DNA of 64,000 nucleotides from Bacteroidetes bacterium ADurb.Bin145 (GCA_002070505.1 MWDJ01000009.1:28984-92983), one strand, 5' to 3'; shown: positions 44,180 to 54,630, counted from the first letter of the stretch. Notes: generated from the letters alone by a model not told the origin. Translations and numbers: made by a program.

Positions 44180-47100
44180 CTAATTAACTTTATATTCAAT
44201 ACCCGGGTGATCATCGAGGTAAGAAATAAACTCATTGTTCAGCCTTACTCTCATGGTTCTCGAAAACATTGGTAATGAGATCTTGTCCTCATTATCTATA
44301 AACATGAATTTAAGCTCTGTTTCACCTTTATTTTGGCGTATCAGCTCTCTCAAATCATTTATAAGTTCAGGGCTTATTATTTCAGCATTAATTTTAAGAG
44401 TCACGCTTTTGATCAGTTCATCTTTTACGCTTGATAACAGATTGATCTTTTTGATGCTGAATTCCAGTTCATCTTCTCTGAATTTTCTTTTCTGGACTCT
44501 TCCTTTAACAAGGAGATAATATCCTGTTATAAAGAATTTACTATTATCAATATAGTCTTTGTCAAACATTATGAATCTGAAGGAATCGGTATAGTCCTGC
44601 AGTGTAAATGAGCCATATGGTTTTCCGTTCTTGCCTATGCCGTTTTTTGTTTCCGAGACCATACCTGCCACAACTACCTCCCTGTCGAGATATTCCCTCA
44701 TATTCTGAAGATCGGCGAGAGTAGCCGTAGTGAAAGTATCGAGCTCAAGCTTAAAATCATCAAGCGGGTGTGAAGAGAGATATATTCCAATAACTTCCTT
44801 TTCCCTGTTCAGTTTCTCAAGCTTGGGCCAGTCGGGGCAGACAGTCGGTTCCGGTCTGATAAGCTCAAAACCGCCGCCGGAATCACCGAACAGTGTCTGT
44901 ATTGATGAGTTCCTGATCGTCTTGGCGTTATTCCCGTATCTGATCAGGCTTTCAATAAAGCTGGAACCTTTTGTGTCGAGTGCAAAATACTGGGCCCTGC
45001 TTATCTCCTGAAAGCAGTCAAATGCTCCGGCCACAGCCATTGCTTCAAGATTCTTTTTGTTCAGGGAGTTTAGGTTGACTCTTTCTACAAGATCATAGAT
45101 GCTTTTATATAATCCATTTTTCTCTCGTTCTTCTATAAGCTGCAGAACAGCGCCTTCGCCGACTCCTTTTATTGCACCCAGTCCGAAACGGATGTTGCCA
45201 TCCTTGTTAACTGTGAATTTCACATTACTTTCATTGACATCCGGTCCCAGCACTTCCATCCCCATCCTGCGAGTCTCGTCCATGAATACAGTTATCTTTT
45301 TAATATCGCTGATATTACGGCTGAGGACAGCAGCCATGAATTCAGCAGGGTAATGAGCCTTCAGGTAGCCGGTCTGATATGCTACAAGAGCATAACATGT
45401 CGAGTGGGATTTGTTGAAGGCATACTGAGCAAAAGCTTCCCAGTCGGCCCAGATCTTATTAACTATATTTTCATCATAACCATTCTTTGCACAGCCTTCA
45501 ATGAATTTGATCTTCAGCTCATCCATGATGGATTTTTTCTTCTTACCCATCGCTTTACGGACAGAATCTGCTTCACCTTTTGTAAATCCGGCGAGTTCCT
45601 GTGAAAGAAGCATGACCTGCTCCTGATATACTGTAATCCCATACGAATCATTCAGGTATTTTTCCATCACGGGGAGAGTGTAATCAATCTTTTCCGTGCC
45701 GTGTTTTCGTCTGATGAATTTCGGGATGTATTCCATGGGTCCCGGCCTGTAGAGGGCGTTCATTGCAATAAGATCTTCAAAACGATTAGGTATCAGTTCT
45801 CTCAGATATCTTTTCATTCCTGAAGATTCAAACTGGAAGATCCCCGTAGTTTCGCCGTTGCTGAACAGTTCGAAGGTCTTTTTATCATCGAGGGGTATCC
45901 TTTCAATATCAATCTCAACCCCCTTATATTTTTTAATGTTCTCTACGGCATCCCTTATAATTGAGAGGGTCTTTAAACCGAGAAAATCCATTTTGAGCAG
46001 GCCCACAGATTCCACATGGGTCCCCTCAAACTGAGTAACATATAACTCAGTATCCTTCGCTGTGCAGATCGGGATATAGTTGTCGAGAGAGTCCTTTCCG
46101 ATTATGATCCCGCATGCATGAACTCCTGTCTGCCTTATCGAACCCTCGAGGACCTCTGCATATTTAAGTGTCTGTGATATAAGTTTATTGGATGATTCTC
46201 TTTCTTTTGCTAGTTCCGGCACTTCTGCATAAGCCTGTGTAAGTGTGATCCCCGGCCTCTCGGGTACAAGTTTTGCCAGCCGGTCGGCATCAGGCAGCGG
46301 AAGTTTCTGCACCCTTGCTACATCCCTTATAGCCATTTTAGCTGCCATCGACCCGAAAGTGATAATATGTGCAACTTTATCATGGCCGTATTTATTCACT
46401 ACATATTTCAGCACCGATTCCCTGCCGTCTTCATCAAAATCGATATCAATATCAGGCATAGAGATTCTGTCGACGTTGAGGAATCTCTCAAAGAGAAGAC
46501 CATATCTGATCGGATCGATGTCGGTTATCCTTAGACAATAAGCTACAGCAGAACCTGCAGCAGAGCCTCTTCCCGGACCAACAGAAACTCCCATCCTCCT
46601 GGCAGCATCCAGAAAATCCTGAACAATCAGGAAGTATCCCGGGAATCCCATTTTGGCGATAGTGTCAAGTTCAAAATCAATCCTGTCAGTATGTTCCTTT
46701 GTGAGTGTCCCCCATCTTTTTTCAGCTCCCTTATATGTCAGATGCCTTAAGTACACATCTTTGTCAGTGTATCCTTCAGGCAGTTCAAATTCAGGCATTA
46801 CAGGATCATGATCGAGCTTGTATTTTTCAACTTTTGCAATGACTTCAGCAACATTTTCAATTGCTTCCGGGATATCACTGAATATCCCGGCCATCTCCTC
46901 AGTTGTTTTAAGGTATTCCTGTTTTGAATATCTTAACCTGTCAGGATCATCAATGTCCTTTGCAGTATTTATGCAGATCAGTCTGTCATGAGCTTCAGCA
47001 TCTTCAGCGTTAATAAAGTGAACATCGTTCGTTGCAATAAGCTTAACCTTATATTTTAGAGCAAGCTTCTTCATCACCTCTATTGCTTTCTGCTGAAGAG

Positions 47101-47668
47101 GGAATACGCTCATGTCAGCGTCAGGATCGTAAGTCTCATGACGTTGCAGCTCAAGATAAAAGTCATCACCAAAGATGTCAAGGTAGCTTTTAAGAGCTGT
47201 TTCAGCACCTTCTATAGTGCCATTCAATATCTCATCGGGAATCTCACCTGCAAGGCATGCAGATGAAGCAATGAGCCCTTCGCGGTATTTGAGCAGGAGT
47301 TCTTTATCAACTCTTGGCTTGTAATAGAATCCTTTAGTCCAGGCAACCGAAACAAGCTTGATAAGGTTTTTATATCCGGTGAGGTTTTTTGCTAGAAGAA
47401 TAAGATGATCTCCAGAGCGGTCTTCTTTTACAGTCACCTCTTTGATTGATCTCTTTGCCACATAAATCTCACATCCGATAATAGGTTTGATCCCCTTTTT
47501 TGTGGCAATATTATGGAACTCTTTTACTCCGAACATATTTCCATGATCGGTTATTGCAAGAGCTTCCATCCCCAGCGATTTGGCCTTCTCAACAAGTGAC
47601 TGGATATTTGCAGCACCGTCAAGGATTGAGTACTGCGTATGGACATGTAAGTGAGCAAAATCAGTCAT
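44180..47668 (-). CDS. dnaE: DNA polymerase III alpha subunit
   Basis: Replicative polymerase subunit of 1162 residues. The N-terminal PHP domain has HLHVHTQYS, ITDHGN, GCEIYVAKR and ATNDVHF; the histidines and acids expected for metal binding seem intact, so PHP exonuclease activity is possible. The polymerase active site is PDIDIDFDEDGR together with GPGRGSAAGS upstream. Helix-hairpin-helix (AIKGVGEGAVLQLI) and OB-fold segments (EVVVAGMVSETKNG, FTLQDYTDSFRFIMFD) follow. The start lies directly at the PHP motif. Other replisome genes are not adjacent. Confidence 0.97.
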   Translation of the reverse strand: MTDFAHLHVHTQYSILDGAANIQSLVEKAKSLGMEALAITDHGNMFGVKEFHNIATKKGIKPIIGCEIYVAKRSIKEVTVKEDRSGDHLILLAKNLTGYKNLIKLVSVAWTKGFYYKPRVDKELLLKYREGLIASSACLAGEIPDEILNGTIEGAETALKSYLDIFGDDFYLELQRHETYDPDADMSVFPLQQKAIEVMKKLALKYKVKLIATNDVHFINAEDAEAHDRLICINTAKDIDDPDRLRYSKQEYLKTTEEMAGIFSDIPEAIENVAEVIAKVEKYKLDHDPVMPEFELPEGYTDKDVYLRHLTYKGAEKRWGTLTKEHTDRIDFELDTIAKMGFPGYFLIVQDFLDAARRMGVSVGPGRGSAAGSAVAYCLRITDIDPIRYGLLFERFLNVDRISMPDIDIDFDEDGRESVLKYVVNKYGHDKVAHIITFGSMAAKMAIRDVARVQKLPLPDADRLAKLVPERPGITLTQAYAEVPELAKERESSNKLISQTLKYAEVLEGSIRQTGVHACGIIIGKDSLDNYIPICTAKDTELYVTQFEGTHVESVGLLKMDFLGLKTLSIIRDAVENIKKYKGVEIDIERIPLDDKKTFELFSNGETTGIFQFESSGMKRYLRELIPNRFEDLIAMNALYRPGPMEYIPKFIRRKHGTEKIDYTLPVMEKYLNDSYGITVYQEQVMLLSQELAGFTKGEADSVRKAMGKKKKSIMDELKIKFIEGCAKNGYDENIVNKIWADWEAFAQYAFNKSHSTCYALVAYQTGYLKAHYPAEFMAAVLSRNISDIKKITVFMDETRRMGMEVLGPDVNESNVKFTVNKDGNIRFGLGAIKGVGEGAVLQLIEEREKNGLYKSIYDLVERVNLNSLNKKNLEAMAVAGAFDCFQEISRAQYFALDTKGSSFIESLIRYGNNAKTIRNSSIQTLFGDSGGGFELIRPEPTVCPDWPKLEKLNREKEVIGIYLSSHPLDDFKLELDTFTTATLADLQNMREYLDREVVVAGMVSETKNGIGKNGKPYGSFTLQDYTDSFRFIMFDKDYIDNSKFFITGYYLLVKGRVQKRKFREDELEFSIKKINLLSSVKDELIKSVTLKINAEIISPELINDLRELIRQNKGETELKFMFIDNEDKISLPMFSRTMRVRLNNEFISYLDDHPGIEYKVN

Positions 47669-47701
47669 CTGATGGATTCTTTAGAATAATTGGCCAGCAA
47701 A

Positions 47702-47709
47702 CAAAAATA
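47702..47709 (-). promoter_or_regulatory. Promoter -7 element of dnaE
   Basis: TATTTTTG (47709-47702) on the minus strand fits TAnnTTTG and lies 33 bp before the dnaE ATG. No TTTG at the -33 position. The region is A/T-rich, so the match is weak. Confidence 0.35.
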
Positions 47710-47909
47710 CTTAAAATAGGATTATCCGGAAGCAGATTGTTGATAAGCGGTAAAATATTCCGTATACCGTTATTTACCAATTATAAACCCGTTTCAACCA
47801 TCCATTAAGTGGCGGGGGATTATGTAAAAATCCTTGTTTAATTTTCAATCCGGACAGTAAAGGGATCTTAGTATTCCTCAATTTTTATTATTAACCTAAA
47901 TTAAAAGAC

Positions 47910-50900
47910 ATGAGAAAACTTCTCTTGCTATTTATGGTCTGTTGGGTGTTTGTTTTATCAGCGAATGCTCAGCAGAAGACCATTACAGGTAGTGTAACCT
48001 CTTCCATTCCGGGAGAGGGTGCTTTGCCGGGAGTATCAGTGTTTGTTAAGGGGACCACCATTGGGATAACCACAGACATTAACGGTAAATATTCTCTGGC
48101 TGTTCCCAATAATGCCACTACCCTGGTTTTTACTTACATAGGTATGAAAAAACTGGAAGTTGATATCGGGAACCGTTCTGTTATTGATGTGACTCTTGAA
48201 CAGGATGTTCTGGGTCTTGATGAGGTAGTCGTTATAGCAATCGGTATTTCAAGGGAGAAAAAAGCCCTTGGATATGCCGTACAGGATGTGACCGGCGAGT
48301 CGATCAATAAGGCTAAGACCGGGAACATGCTTGCTGCCATTACCTCAAGAGTGGCAGGTGTGAACATTACAAGTTCTGCCGGTGTACTCGGAGCTGCTTC
48401 ATTCATAACAATCCGCGGACAAAATTCAATTTCGGGGAATAACCAGCCATTGTTCGTTATTGACGGAGTACCGATTGATAATTCAATGGAATATTCAGGT
48501 AATCCTGATGACGGAAGGAATAACCTGACCCAGGGGGTTAACTACTCCAACCGGGCTATAGACCTTAATCCCGATGACATTGAAAGTGTTTCTGTTCTTA
48601 AGGGAGGCGCTGCTACTGCCCTCTACGGGATGAGAGCCGGTAACGGAGCTATCATTATTACAACCAAGAAGGGAGCGGATACAGGAGGCAAGATAGCAGT
48701 AAGCTTCTCTTCCTCAATAGCATTTGACGAGGTTAACAAGTTACCTGAAATGCAGATGATGTACGCACAGGGATTAAATGGTACATACAGCACCACAACT
48801 CCATATTCCTGGGGGCCCAGGATCTCAGACATGAGGTTTGACGGAGCTACAGATTATCCGCGCGACAGGAACGGGAAACTGGTACTGGCCACTGATCCGA
48901 CCGCAAAAGCAAACCTGCTGGCAAAGGCTTACGATAACGCAGGTGATTTCTTCAGGACAGGGAAGACTTTTAATAATAACCTGACCTTATCGGGAGGAAC
49001 CCTTGATGCAAATTTCCTTCTCTCAGTCGGGAATAATTCATCAACAGGCATCGTACCCAGGAACAAATTCGGAAAGACTACTGTTAAGTTATCCGGTGAA
49101 ACTAAGATTGGCAGCAAGATCAGGGCATCGGCCAGTGCCAATTATATCCATTCAGGAGGTGTAAGACAGCAACAGGGCTCCAATACCTCAGGTGTTATGC
49201 TTACTTTGCTGCGCTGCACCCCCACTTTCGACAACGCCAACGGGCATGGCCCGGACGGATATAAATATCCTGATTCTTATATGTATGAAGATGGTTCGCC
49301 GCGCAGGTATACCGCCTCTTATGACAATCCCTACTGGACCGTGAACAAGAATCAGTTTACAGATAAGGTCGACCGGGTTATCGGATATGCTATGCTGGTT
49401 TATAATCCTCTAAAAGATATGACTGTCACATACAGGTTGGGTGAGGATATTTATTTCGACCGCAGAAGCGGGCATATGGCTATACTTTCTGCCAATGCTC
49501 CTGACGGCCAGCAGGAAGAGGATCATCACTACAATAATAACATTAACTCTGATCTTACAATCAACTACAACAAAGAGCTTTTCCCTTTGTTCAGTGCTAA
49601 CATTACTGTAGGTCAGAATATGTTCCAGAGCCTTAACCAGCAGCTTTATACACAGGGAAATACATTTGTCGTACCGGATTTCTACCATATGTCAAACACT
49701 TCTTCCCAGCTTGTGAGGGAAACAACAACAAAATATCGTACCGCCGCATTATATGGTGATATACAATTGTCATACAGAAGTATGCTTTACCTTGGCTTCA
49801 CTGGAAGGAATGAATGGTCAACAACTCTGCCAATGGAGAACAACAGCTTCTTTTTTCCATCGGCAAGCTTTGGCTTTATTTTCAGCGAACTTCCGTTCCT
49901 GAAGAATAATAAGTTCCTGTCGTATGGTAAAATAAGGGCTTCATATGCACAGATAGCCAATCATGCTACAGCCTACAATACAATTAATACATTTTTGTCG
50001 GCGACCGTTGTTGATGGTTGGGCAACAGGTGATTCATTTCCCTTTAACGGAATTGCAGGATTCTCACCGAATAATGTCCTGGCAAATCCTAATATTAAGC
50101 CCGAAAGCATGATGTCACGTGAAATAGGCCTTGAACTGAAACTTCTGCAGAACAGGATCAATTTCGATATTACCTACTACAATAACCAGAACAAGGATCT
50201 TCTCATACAGGTTCCGATAACAGGGAGCTCAGGATTCAACGCCCAGTACATGAATGCTGCTACAATGGAAAACAAGGGAATAGAAATTATGGGAAACGTA
50301 GTACCTGTGTCCAGGCCCGGATTTAACTGGGGACTGACTGTGAACTTTACGAAGAACGTAAACAAAGTTTTATCGCTGGCTCCCGGTGTAACAGATATTG
50401 GGCTGGGGGGATTTACAGGAACTACAATAAATGTAGTTGTCGGGGAGGCATACGGCAGTATGTTCAGTACAGGTTTCTTTAAAGATAATGAAGGGAATGT
50501 GATTATTAATGATGATGAAGAAAGTGCAGGGTATGGGTATCCGATCAAGGATGAGACGATGAAATCGCTGGGGCAGATAGCTCCCAAATGGACAATGGGA
50601 ATAAACAATGAGATCTCATTCATGGGCGCAACCCTTTCATTCCTTGTCGACATAAAGCATGGAGGCATAATGTGGAACGGCACTTTATCAAGATTGCTGG
50701 GTTTCGGGACCTCCAAGATCACCGAGAACAGAGGTCAGACTGCTGTCTTTGATGGTGTTAAGGGTCATCTTGATTCTGACGGGGAGATCATATCGACCGG
50801 AGCTGCAAATGATATTGCTGCAACATATTCCCAGTATTATTATACAGTTATCGGAGGCGGTTCAAGTCCTGCCCAGGAACAGTTTGTTGAAAAAACTGAC

Positions 50901-51134
50901 TGGGTCAGACTGCGTGAAGTATCACTTTCCTATGATCTGGATAAAATCATTAAAAAGCCTTTTGTAAAAGGATTAACATTATACGCTACAGGACGCAATC
51001 TTTGGCTTTCAACTCCATATCAGGGTATTGATCCGGAGACAAACCTTATGGGGGCATTCAATGCACAGGGGCTTGATTATTTCAACATGCCCAATACAAA
51101 GTCATATGTATTCGGACTGAAAGTCGATTTTTAA
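47910..51134 (+). CDS. SusC/RagA-type TonB-dependent outer-membrane transporter
   Basis: Outer-membrane beta-barrel of 1074 residues that imports oligosaccharides or peptides with TonB energy. After the signal peptide (ending ANAQ) comes a carboxypeptidase-regulatory-like domain (TITGSVTSSIPGEGALPG, ATTLVFTYIGMKK). The DEVVVIAIG TonB-box region follows, and then the plug (ITIRGQNSISGNNQPLFVID, SVSVLKGGAATALYG). The barrel runs to the end, closing on VFGLKVDF with terminal Phe. It pairs with the SusD gene 17 bp downstream. No glycosidase, protease or sigma/anti-sigma gene flanks the pair, so its substrate is unknown. Confidence 0.95.
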   Translation: MRKLLLLFMVCWVFVLSANAQQKTITGSVTSSIPGEGALPGVSVFVKGTTIGITTDINGKYSLAVPNNATTLVFTYIGMKKLEVDIGNRSVIDVTLEQDVLGLDEVVVIAIGISREKKALGYAVQDVTGESINKAKTGNMLAAITSRVAGVNITSSAGVLGAASFITIRGQNSISGNNQPLFVIDGVPIDNSMEYSGNPDDGRNNLTQGVNYSNRAIDLNPDDIESVSVLKGGAATALYGMRAGNGAIIITTKKGADTGGKIAVSFSSSIAFDEVNKLPEMQMMYAQGLNGTYSTTTPYSWGPRISDMRFDGATDYPRDRNGKLVLATDPTAKANLLAKAYDNAGDFFRTGKTFNNNLTLSGGTLDANFLLSVGNNSSTGIVPRNKFGKTTVKLSGETKIGSKIRASASANYIHSGGVRQQQGSNTSGVMLTLLRCTPTFDNANGHGPDGYKYPDSYMYEDGSPRRYTASYDNPYWTVNKNQFTDKVDRVIGYAMLVYNPLKDMTVTYRLGEDIYFDRRSGHMAILSANAPDGQQEEDHHYNNNINSDLTINYNKELFPLFSANITVGQNMFQSLNQQLYTQGNTFVVPDFYHMSNTSSQLVRETTTKYRTAALYGDIQLSYRSMLYLGFTGRNEWSTTLPMENNSFFFPSASFGFIFSELPFLKNNKFLSYGKIRASYAQIANHATAYNTINTFLSATVVDGWATGDSFPFNGIAGFSPNNVLANPNIKPESMMSREIGLELKLLQNRINFDITYYNNQNKDLLIQVPITGSSGFNAQYMNAATMENKGIEIMGNVVPVSRPGFNWGLTVNFTKNVNKVLSLAPGVTDIGLGGFTGTTINVVVGEAYGSMFSTGFFKDNEGNVIINDDEESAGYGYPIKDETMKSLGQIAPKWTMGINNEISFMGATLSFLVDIKHGGIMWNGTLSRLLGFGTSKITENRGQTAVFDGVKGHLDSDGEIISTGAANDIAATYSQYYYTVIGGGSSPAQEQFVEKTDWVRLREVSLSYDLDKIIKKPFVKGLTLYATGRNLWLSTPYQGIDPETNLMGAFNAQGLDYFNMPNTKSYVFGLKVDF

Positions 51135-51151
51135 TTTTAAACAGTAAAGAG

Positions 51152-52522
51152 ATGAAAAAACTAATATTTTCTTTTATCGTAATCGCCTTTTTGTCAGTGG
51201 CTTGCGAAAAATGGATCGATCCGGATATAAACATTGATCCTAATAATCCTTCCGATGTCTCAATGGCACAGCTTCTTGCCCCGGCTGAAGTAAATGCCGC
51301 ATATGTGGTTGGAGGTGAGATTGCCAGATGGGATTGTGCATGGATGCAGCAGATAACGGGCCTTCAAAGCCAGGCGGCAGATGCCGATATATATATACTG
51401 AATGAGGCAGATGTGACAAATGCCTGGGGCTGGACACTTTATACTCCTGCAATGATGAACGTCAAACTGATGATTGATAAAGCAGAAGAGAAGGAATCAC
51501 CTCATTTTGCCGGAGTAGGAAAGGTACTGATGGCTTATCTTCTCGGGATCACTACCGATCATTGGGGGGACATCCCATATTCCGATGCTTTCAAGGGGTA
51601 TGAAAGTGATTTTACTCCTGAATACGATACCCAGGAGGAGATCTATACTACCATCTTTACTCTTCTGAGTGAGGCAGTTACTGATCTGAATGCAACCGAA
51701 AGTCTCTTCAGTCCGGATACTGAAGATCTTATTTATGGAGGGGACCTTGACAAATGGATAAAAGCTGCCTATGCGCTTAAAGCAAGGTTCAGCCTGCATA
51801 TGGAAAAGAGAAAAGGGAACTCTGCCCTGACTGATGCTCTTGCTGCAGTCGCCAATTCTTTTTCAAGTAACGCCGATAACATGAGAGTTCCGTTCGGGAC
51901 TGCCTACAACAACTCAAATCCCATGTACCAGTATGAATCTGAAAGGGCAGGATATTATTCAGCCAATTCAACATTAATAACAATGCTTGATGCAACTGAT
52001 GATCCGAGAAAAGCTGTCTATTTCTATGGCGACGAAGGATCTCCCTCAGGGAATCCAAATCTGGACGCAGCTTCAATAGGCCCGGGATACGCTTCAACAG
52101 ATTCTCCAATTGATCTGATCTCTTATTCCGAGGTCAAATTCATCGAAGCTGAGGTAAGATTTAAACTTAATGCCTCAGATCCTCTGGCACTTGATGCCTG
52201 CAATGAAGGTATTAAAGCCTCACTGCAGAGGGAGGGTGTTTACGGAGATGGCACATGGTATAATTCCAACAAGGTCAATGCTCCATCTTTAACCCTGCAG
52301 AATATTTTGACCCAGAAGTATTTAAGTTCATTTCTGCAGCCTGAGGTATGGACCGACTGGAGAAGGACAGGAATACCGTCACTAACCCTTGCAACAGGAG
52401 CAGTGATTAATCAGATCCCCAGAAGGTATCCCTATCCTGATGAGGAGAGATTATATAATGGTGAGAACATGCCAGCCGGACTTACAATAACCGACAGGGT
52501 ATGGTGGGATGTTGCGAAGTAA
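51152..52522 (+). CDS. SusD/RagB-type surface lipoprotein
   Basis: Surface lipoprotein of 456 residues that binds substrate and forms a lid on the SusC barrel. Lipobox SVAC gives Cys18 as the lipid anchor. NINIDPNNP-like segments (DINIDPNNPSDVSMAQLLAP) begin the helical body, and its length and IPYSDAFKGYESDFTPEYDTQ segment match the smaller SusD-like group. It is encoded 17 bp after the SusC gene and should be its partner. The C-terminal RRYPYPDEERLYN is typical. Substrate unknown. Confidence 0.92.
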   Translation: MKKLIFSFIVIAFLSVACEKWIDPDINIDPNNPSDVSMAQLLAPAEVNAAYVVGGEIARWDCAWMQQITGLQSQAADADIYILNEADVTNAWGWTLYTPAMMNVKLMIDKAEEKESPHFAGVGKVLMAYLLGITTDHWGDIPYSDAFKGYESDFTPEYDTQEEIYTTIFTLLSEAVTDLNATESLFSPDTEDLIYGGDLDKWIKAAYALKARFSLHMEKRKGNSALTDALAAVANSFSSNADNMRVPFGTAYNNSNPMYQYESERAGYYSANSTLITMLDATDDPRKAVYFYGDEGSPSGNPNLDAASIGPGYASTDSPIDLISYSEVKFIEAEVRFKLNASDPLALDACNEGIKASLQREGVYGDGTWYNSNKVNAPSLTLQNILTQKYLSSFLQPEVWTDWRRTGIPSLTLATGAVINQIPRRYPYPDEERLYNGENMPAGLTITDRVWWDVAK

Positions 52523-52558
52523 CCGGAGCTTTATAAGAAGATAATTTAGCGTCATTCG

Positions 52559-52589
52559 TTTGTCCGGTAAATATTTACTGTTATCTTTG
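52559..52589 (+). promoter_or_regulatory. Promoter of rpsP-rimM
   Basis: TTTG (52559-52562), exactly 19 bp, then TATCTTTG (52582-52589): a perfect match to the Bacteroidetes consensus, as expected for a ribosomal gene. The ATG is 45 bp further on. Confidence 0.8.
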
Positions 52590-52633
52590 CACCCACAATT
52601 TTTAAAGAGGTTAAATAAAAGCGTTTTAAATTA

Positions 52634-53224
52634 ATGGCAGTTAGAATCAGATTAGCTAGGAAAGGCCGCAAGAAACTGGCCTATTACCACATTGTGGTAG
52701 CAGATAGCAGGTCGCCACGGGATGGCAGATATATTGAAAAGATCGGAAAATACAATCCGCTCACTAACCCCGCCACAATCGAACTCGATTTCGACAAGGC
52801 TCTCGGTTGGCTGCAAAATGGCGCATTACCCTCAGACACATGCAGGGCTATCCTGTCTTACAAAGGTGTTCTGCTTAAAAAGCATCTTCTTGAAGGAGTC
52901 AGAAAGGGTGCTTTTGATGATGCTGAAGCAACGAGGCGTTTTGAAGAATGGATGAAGCAGAATGATGCAAAGATCGAGGCAAAAAAATCAGGCCTTGAGA
53001 AATCCAAAGATGATGAACTCGTGAAGAAGCTCGCGGCAGAAAAGAAAATCAACGAAACCAGAGCAGCAAAGCTTGCCAAAAAACAGGCTGAACTTGCTGC
53101 AAAGGAGGAAGCTGCAGCTCAGGCTGAAGCTCCGGTAACAGAACCGGTTGCTGAAGCTACAAGTACTCCTGCTGAAGACAAACCGGAGCAGCAACCTGCA
53201 GAAGAAGCAAAGCCACAGGAATAA
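52634..53224 (+). CDS. rpsP: 30S ribosomal protein S16 with long C-terminal extension
   Basis: Small-subunit ribosomal protein needed for 16S rRNA folding. The first 80 residues are the usual S16 core: [37 protein letters not shown] and [14 protein letters not shown]. The protein then continues for about 110 more residues with [20 protein letters not shown] and an Ala/Glu/Pro-rich tail, so it is twice the length of E. coli S16. Extended S16 proteins occur in Bacteroidetes. It lies 27 bp before rimM, forming the usual rpsP-rimM operon. Confidence 0.97.
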   Translation: MAVRIRLARKGRKKLAYYHIVVADSRSPRDGRYIEKIGKYNPLTNPATIELDFDKALGWLQNGALPSDTCRAILSYKGVLLKKHLLEGVRKGAFDDAEATRRFEEWMKQNDAKIEAKKSGLEKSKDDELVKKLAAEKKINETRAAKLAKKQAELAAKEEAAAQAEAPVTEPVAEATSTPAEDKPEQQPAEEAKPQE

Positions 53225-53251
53225 ACCCTGATCAATCCGATCAGCAATCCA

Positions 53252-53770
53252 ATGGCTTATAAAGCTGACATATTACTTGGGCATATTATCAAACTGCATG
53301 GTCATAAGGGTGAGGTGATAATAAAGCTCGGGAATGATTTCAGAAATAAACTACCGGTTTTGGAATGGGTTTTCCTCGAAATTGAAGGGAAACCCGTTCC
53401 TTTTTTAATATCTGGATCCGAATACTCAGGTTCAGATACCCTCCTCCTCAGGTTTGAAGGATATGATTCATCTGAAAAGGTGAAAGAATTCCTGAACTGT
53501 AAGGTGTTCCTTACACAAAAAACCACCGGCATTACAAAATCAAGAGATCCTGAAAACATCCTTGGCTTTAAAATTCATACAATTGATAATAAGCTCATAG
53601 GTAAAGTTACGGGAATAACTGAAAACCCCGGGCAGCTCCTTCTTAATGTTGATACGGGCTCCGGAAATACTGTGCTCATCCCTCTTCATGAAAACCTGAT
53701 AAGCAGGATTGACAGGCGGAGGAAGATCATCACAATGGATCTCCCGGAGGGACTGACAGAACTTAACTGA
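53252..53770 (+). CDS. rimM: Ribosome maturation factor RimM
   Basis: Binds S19 in the head of the 30S subunit and helps 16S rRNA processing. The N-terminal RimM domain has LGHIIKLHGHKGEVIIKL, and the C-terminal PRC-barrel domain has ILGFKIHTIDNKLIGKVTGI with the closing LIPLHENLISRIDRRRKII. At 172 residues its length is standard. It is 27 bp behind rpsP. trmD and rplS, which often follow, are not next here. Confidence 0.94.
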   Translation: MAYKADILLGHIIKLHGHKGEVIIKLGNDFRNKLPVLEWVFLEIEGKPVPFLISGSEYSGSDTLLLRFEGYDSSEKVKEFLNCKVFLTQKTTGITKSRDPENILGFKIHTIDNKLIGKVTGITENPGQLLLNVDTGSGNTVLIPLHENLISRIDRRRKIITMDLPEGLTELN

Positions 53771-53919
53771 CTCTCCCTTTTAGTCGGAAAAACAGTCATA
53801 AAACACTAAATTCAACGATTCTTTTTACAGGCAGCAATTTAAAACTTCATTTTTGCTGCATCATTTTCACTTTTAATTCGTCTTTATTGAAAGTTTTCTC
53901 AATTCAAACTATTCATAAG

Positions 53920-54630
53920 ATGAAAAAAGTTCTTTTGTTCTTGTTAAGCGCATTCATTATTACAGGAAATGTGCTTGCTGCCTCAGCCATTAAAGATAAG
54001 CGTAATGTAAAGGGATTCACCAGGATCAGTTATGGTGTTTCGGGTAATCTTACAGTCAGGATCGGTCCTGAATTCAGTGTCGTACTTGAGGGTGAAGAAG
54101 ATGATGTTGAAAGAGTGATAACCGAAGTTACGGGAGACAGACTCGTAATCAAGAGGGAGACATTCAGATTCCGGTTTTCTGATCTTGACGAAAGGGTTGA
54201 TGTTTACATTACTTTACCCGAACTCGAAGGTCTCGGTGTCTCCGGATCGGGGAGGGCAGAGATAGTTGATGACATCAAGGATATTGACGATCTGTCTCTT
54301 AGTGTAAGCGGTAGCGGAAAGCTTACAACGGCGGGAATCGAAGTTGACGATCTTGACTGTGGCATATCGGGCTCAGGCAATATTCTTATCCAGGGAGAAG
54401 GCAGTGCCGACAGGGGCGATATATCAATAAGCGGATCAGGAAATTACACCGGAAGGGATTTTGAGATCGATCACCTTGATGTAAGCGTTTCAGGCAGCGG
54501 CAGCTGTTTCTGTAAGGCGGGCGATTCTCTGACAGCAAGAATATCGGGTAGCGGTAACATAACATACAGAGGTAATCCCAGAATTGATTCAAGGGCCTCA
54601 GGTTCAGGGCATATAAGGTCAGCTGACTAA
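53920..54630 (+). CDS. Exported head GIN-domain protein (DUF2807)
   Basis: Exported protein of 236 residues from the ATG at 53920, which gives a signal peptide (MKKVLLFLLSAFIITGNVLA). An in-frame ATG at 53887 would add a non-signal N-terminus. Repeats of the GSGN/SGSG type (LGVSGSGRAEIV, DISISGSGNYTG, VSVSGSGSC, ARISGSGNITYRG) form a right-handed beta-helix-like putative auto-transporter adhesin head domain (GIN, DUF2807). Its function is unknown; it may be a surface or periplasmic structural protein. It is convergent with the tsaC-like gene, ending 5 bp away. Confidence 0.82.
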   Translation: MKKVLLFLLSAFIITGNVLAASAIKDKRNVKGFTRISYGVSGNLTVRIGPEFSVVLEGEEDDVERVITEVTGDRLVIKRETFRFRFSDLDERVDVYITLPELEGLGVSGSGRAEIVDDIKDIDDLSLSVSGSGKLTTAGIEVDDLDCGISGSGNILIQGEGSADRGDISISGSGNYTGRDFEIDHLDVSVSGSGSCFCKAGDSLTARISGSGNITYRGNPRIDSRASGSGHIRSAD

